From assembly GCA_029194675.1 (NCBI GenBank), contig JARFXP010000001.1, positions 1,046,501-1,110,500 of the forward strand: a stretch of 64,000 bases of DNA, in the 5' to 3' direction. The stretch is from Nitrospira sp. (GTDB taxonomy: Bacteria > Nitrospirota > Nitrospiria > Nitrospirales > Nitrospiraceae). The position numbers and the translations under genes are program-made. The notes below the pieces were generated by a model. It did not search any database, was not told the DNA's origin, and was given only the letters and a program-made list of their open reading frames with translations. Positions 62,152-64,000 of the stretch are shown here, piece by piece (the stretch's first letter is position 1; every line of letters starts with the position of its first letter).

Positions 62152-63108
62152 CTATGACCCCTTCATCGATTTTTCTCCGCGTATCCGACCTCGACCGGGC
62201 TGCCGTGGGAAATATCGGCGATGGATGTGTTTCAATCGGCTGCCTTCCACATGCGTATAGATTTGAGTCGTCGCGATATCTGCATGCCCTAACATGGATT
62301 GAACGACTCGCAGATCGGCCCCGCCTTCCAGCAGATGCGTGGCAAAGGAATGCCGCAGCATGTGCGGCGAGATGGGCTTGGAAATACCGGCGCGCCGTGC
62401 TCGGTGCAGCAGCAACTTCCAAAATGCCTGCCTGGTGAGTCCTCGTCCTCGCCGGCTGATGAACAGGACGCGGGACGATCGCTGTTTGAGTAGAGTCGGT
62501 CTTACACATTCCAAGTAATCAACCAACATCTTGCCCGCAGTCTGTCCGATCGGGACGATTCGCTCCTTGGCACCTTTTCCCACGACTCGTACACAGCCCA
62601 GATTCACGTCGATCTGCGACAGGGTGAGCCCGACAAGCTCCGACACACGAAGCCCAGCCGCGTACAGCAATTCCAGCATCACGCGGTCGCGTTGATCCTC
62701 GGCACGATCGTGAGCCGGCAGCTCCAGCAACGCCGTCACTTCTTGGTGCGTCAGGGTCTTCGGCAATCGGACCGGCCGCCGCACCGTTGTCATATCACGG
62801 AGGGGACTGGTTTCCACGAGGTTTTCCCGAACCAGAAAGCGATACCACCCTCGCATCGTCGAGAGTAGGCGGGCAATCGATGAAGCCGCGAGGGCCTCCT
62901 GTTTGAGCGATGCGAAAAAGGATCTTATCGTGTGCGGTGGAACGGAATCTCGTATGCTGAGCTGATGCTGCCTCAAGTATCGCTGCAATCTAAAAAGGTC
63001 GCGCCGGTAGGACTCAATTGTATTGGCCGCTAGCCCGCCTTCGATCCGCAGCTCGCTGAGATACCGTTCGAGAAGAGGGTCGAGCAATGGTGCTGTTGGT
63101 TCAGCCAT
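62152..63108 (-). CDS. xerD: XerC/XerD-type tyrosine recombinase
   Basis: A 318-residue recombinase with a core-binding N-terminal domain and a catalytic domain. Catalytic residues: Arg in AAGLRVSELVGL, the SPHMLRHSFATHLLEGGADLRVV block (His-x-x-Arg), the His in LGHADIATTQIYTHV and the Tyr nucleophile in the same stretch. It resolves chromosome dimers at dif in most bacteria; an element-borne integrase is less likely, as no att repeats are seen here. The extra C-terminal tail is basic. Confidence 0.9.
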   Translation of the reverse strand: MAEPTAPLLDPLLERYLSELRIEGGLAANTIESYRRDLFRLQRYLRQHQLSIRDSVPPHTIRSFFASLKQEALAASSIARLLSTMRGWYRFLVRENLVETSPLRDMTTVRRPVRLPKTLTHQEVTALLELPAHDRAEDQRDRVMLELLYAAGLRVSELVGLTLSQIDVNLGCVRVVGKGAKERIVPIGQTAGKMLVDYLECVRPTLLKQRSSRVLFISRRGRGLTRQAFWKLLLHRARRAGISKPISPHMLRHSFATHLLEGGADLRVVQSMLGHADIATTQIYTHVEGSRLKHIHRRYFPRQPGRGRIRGEKSMKGS

Positions 63109-63234
63109 GGCCGTCGGATGACGAACTATAGCGAACTCCCTTCATCCGTACAATGAACACCGGCATAGTTCTCCTTGACAGGTTGCACCCTTTCCGATAC
63201 TAGTCTGCCTACGGCCTACCACCGGCCGAATGTA

Positions 63235-64000
63235 ATGCTCGCCCACGCTCATAACCCTTTTCCTATCCCTGCATGGTCGCCGCTGATGGTCGCCATCGCT
63301 CTTGCGCTGACGCTCGGCGTCGCCCTCATGCCGACTCAATCGGGAAAGGCAGAGGCGGCAGATCCCGCGAAAGTCCTTCCTCCGAATCCCCCGGTTTTGA
63401 ATCAGGCCAAACACCTGATCGAGAAAGGCGATCCGGAATCAGCCGTCACGGTCCTGCGTCGATTCTTGACGACCACTCCCCCGCCTGAACACCTCGATGA
63501 TACCTACCTGCTGCTGGGCGCCGCGCTGTACGGGATGAAGGACTATGGAGAGGCGCTCCGCTACCTGAACCAACTTCAGACGGAGTTTCCCGAATCGGAC
63601 CTCATGGACCGGGGCAAGCTCATGATGGCCCGCATCCATGCCGCTATGGGGAATCTCGACCTGGCGTTGCCGTTGCTGGCGCAAGTACGGACAACGGCAC
63701 CCGACGACGCAACCAAACGTGAGGCGCAGCAGCTGACGGCCGAGGCATTAGCTCAGAAAAAGGACTATGTCCGTGCCATCCATACCTTGCTGGAGGGAAT
63801 GGCCGGCAGCTCCGATGCACAGATGGCGGAGACACGGGAGCAGATTCGCCAATTCATCACGGAAAAGTTGGACAAAAAAGGATTGATCCGTGTGCGTGAT
63901 GCCTATCCTCGTTCATATCCCGGCGATCTCGCGTCTCTTCGACTGATCGATTACTACGTTGGACGAAACGAAGACCACTTGGCAGAACGGGAGACCCGAC
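63235..64000 (+). CDS. TPR protein, cut by the right edge
   Basis: The frame opens at ATG 63235 and runs 255 codons to the window end without a stop. A basic start and membrane or signal helix (about 16-36) are followed by TPR-like helices: LNQAKHLIEKGDPESAVTVL, LLLGAALYGMKDYGEALRYL, MMARIHAAMGNLDLALPLLAQV. DAYPRSYPGDLASLRLIDYYVG near the edge resembles penicillin-binding-protein activators with an N-terminal TPR. The C-terminal part is outside the window. Confidence 0.65.
   Translation, partial: MLAHAHNPFPIPAWSPLMVAIALALTLGVALMPTQSGKAEAADPAKVLPPNPPVLNQAKHLIEKGDPESAVTVLRRFLTTTPPPEHLDDTYLLLGAALYGMKDYGEALRYLNQLQTEFPESDLMDRGKLMMARIHAAMGNLDLALPLLAQVRTTAPDDATKREAQQLTAEALAQKKDYVRAIHTLLEGMAGSSDAQMAETREQIRQFITEKLDKKGLIRVRDAYPRSYPGDLASLRLIDYYVGRNEDHLAERETR

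Noticed and set aside
1..64000. CRISPR array
   Set aside because: No set of short, regularly spaced direct repeats was seen anywhere in the window.

Overview
The window is bacterial, GC-rich and gene-dense. It carries a Tol-Pal cluster, c-type cytochromes, TatC, molybdenum-cofactor genes and many toxin-antitoxin (TA) pairs. Together these suggest a Gram-negative bacterium of the Nitrospira/Nitrospirota type. That is an inference from gene content; there is no rRNA in the window to settle it.

Layout. 1-7.2 kb: decayed or partial coding at the left edge, a zinc-dependent medium-chain dehydrogenase, an outer-membrane barrel, a giant AsmA-like protein and a SemiSWEET-type transporter. 7.2-15.3 kb: an accessory zone with three PIN-toxin TA pairs, a frameshifted small secreted protein, a second barrel, a small membrane protein, a HAD phosphatase and a decayed DUF433/DUF5615 TA pair. 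15.3-21.5 kb: a DUF2059-type protein, a fusion of RNase HI with an ABC ATPase, small lipoproteins, LspA, a zinc metallopeptidase and a FUN14-like protein, closed by a MITE-like repeat. 21.6-25 kb: an HExxH protein of the peptide beta-hydroxylase type, divergent from an NFACT (RqcH/Rqc2-like) gene. 25-31.8 kb: a LuxR-type regulator with a 12-C tract at its start, paralogous small lipoproteins, a Kelch-type lipoprotein, an NFACT-R relic, hairpin repeats, a MntA-HepT pair bracketed by direct repeats, a lone receiver domain, a 2OG-Fe(II) oxygenase and an RRM protein.

32-40.3 kb: a minus-strand run of an ABC-2 exporter, a hexaheme cytochrome, MobB, MoeA, an Mrp ATPase, TatC and HtrA. It fits export and maturation of molybdenum and heme enzymes. 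40.5-45.3 kb: a lipoprotein with a catalytically degenerate caspase-like domain, another VapBC pair, a stand-alone TIR protein, an orphan MqsA/YgiT-type antitoxin and imperfect repeats. 45.4-48.3 kb: a beta-sandwich repeat protein and a monoheme cytochrome, each ending in a near-identical terminator.

48.6-64 kb is mostly housekeeping on the minus strand: RodZ-like protein, TPR lipoprotein, PfkB kinase, MTA phosphorylase, MiaA, MutL, then tolQ-tolR-tolA-tolB-pal with two YbgF/CpoB-like proteins. tRNA-Asp, tRNA-Val, a XerC/D recombinase and a TPR protein running off the right edge follow.

The items most worth following are the HExxH protein with a small ORF just upstream, the RNase HI-ABC fusion, the poly-C LuxR gene, the pseudo-caspase next to HtrA, and the repeats that bracket TA-like modules.
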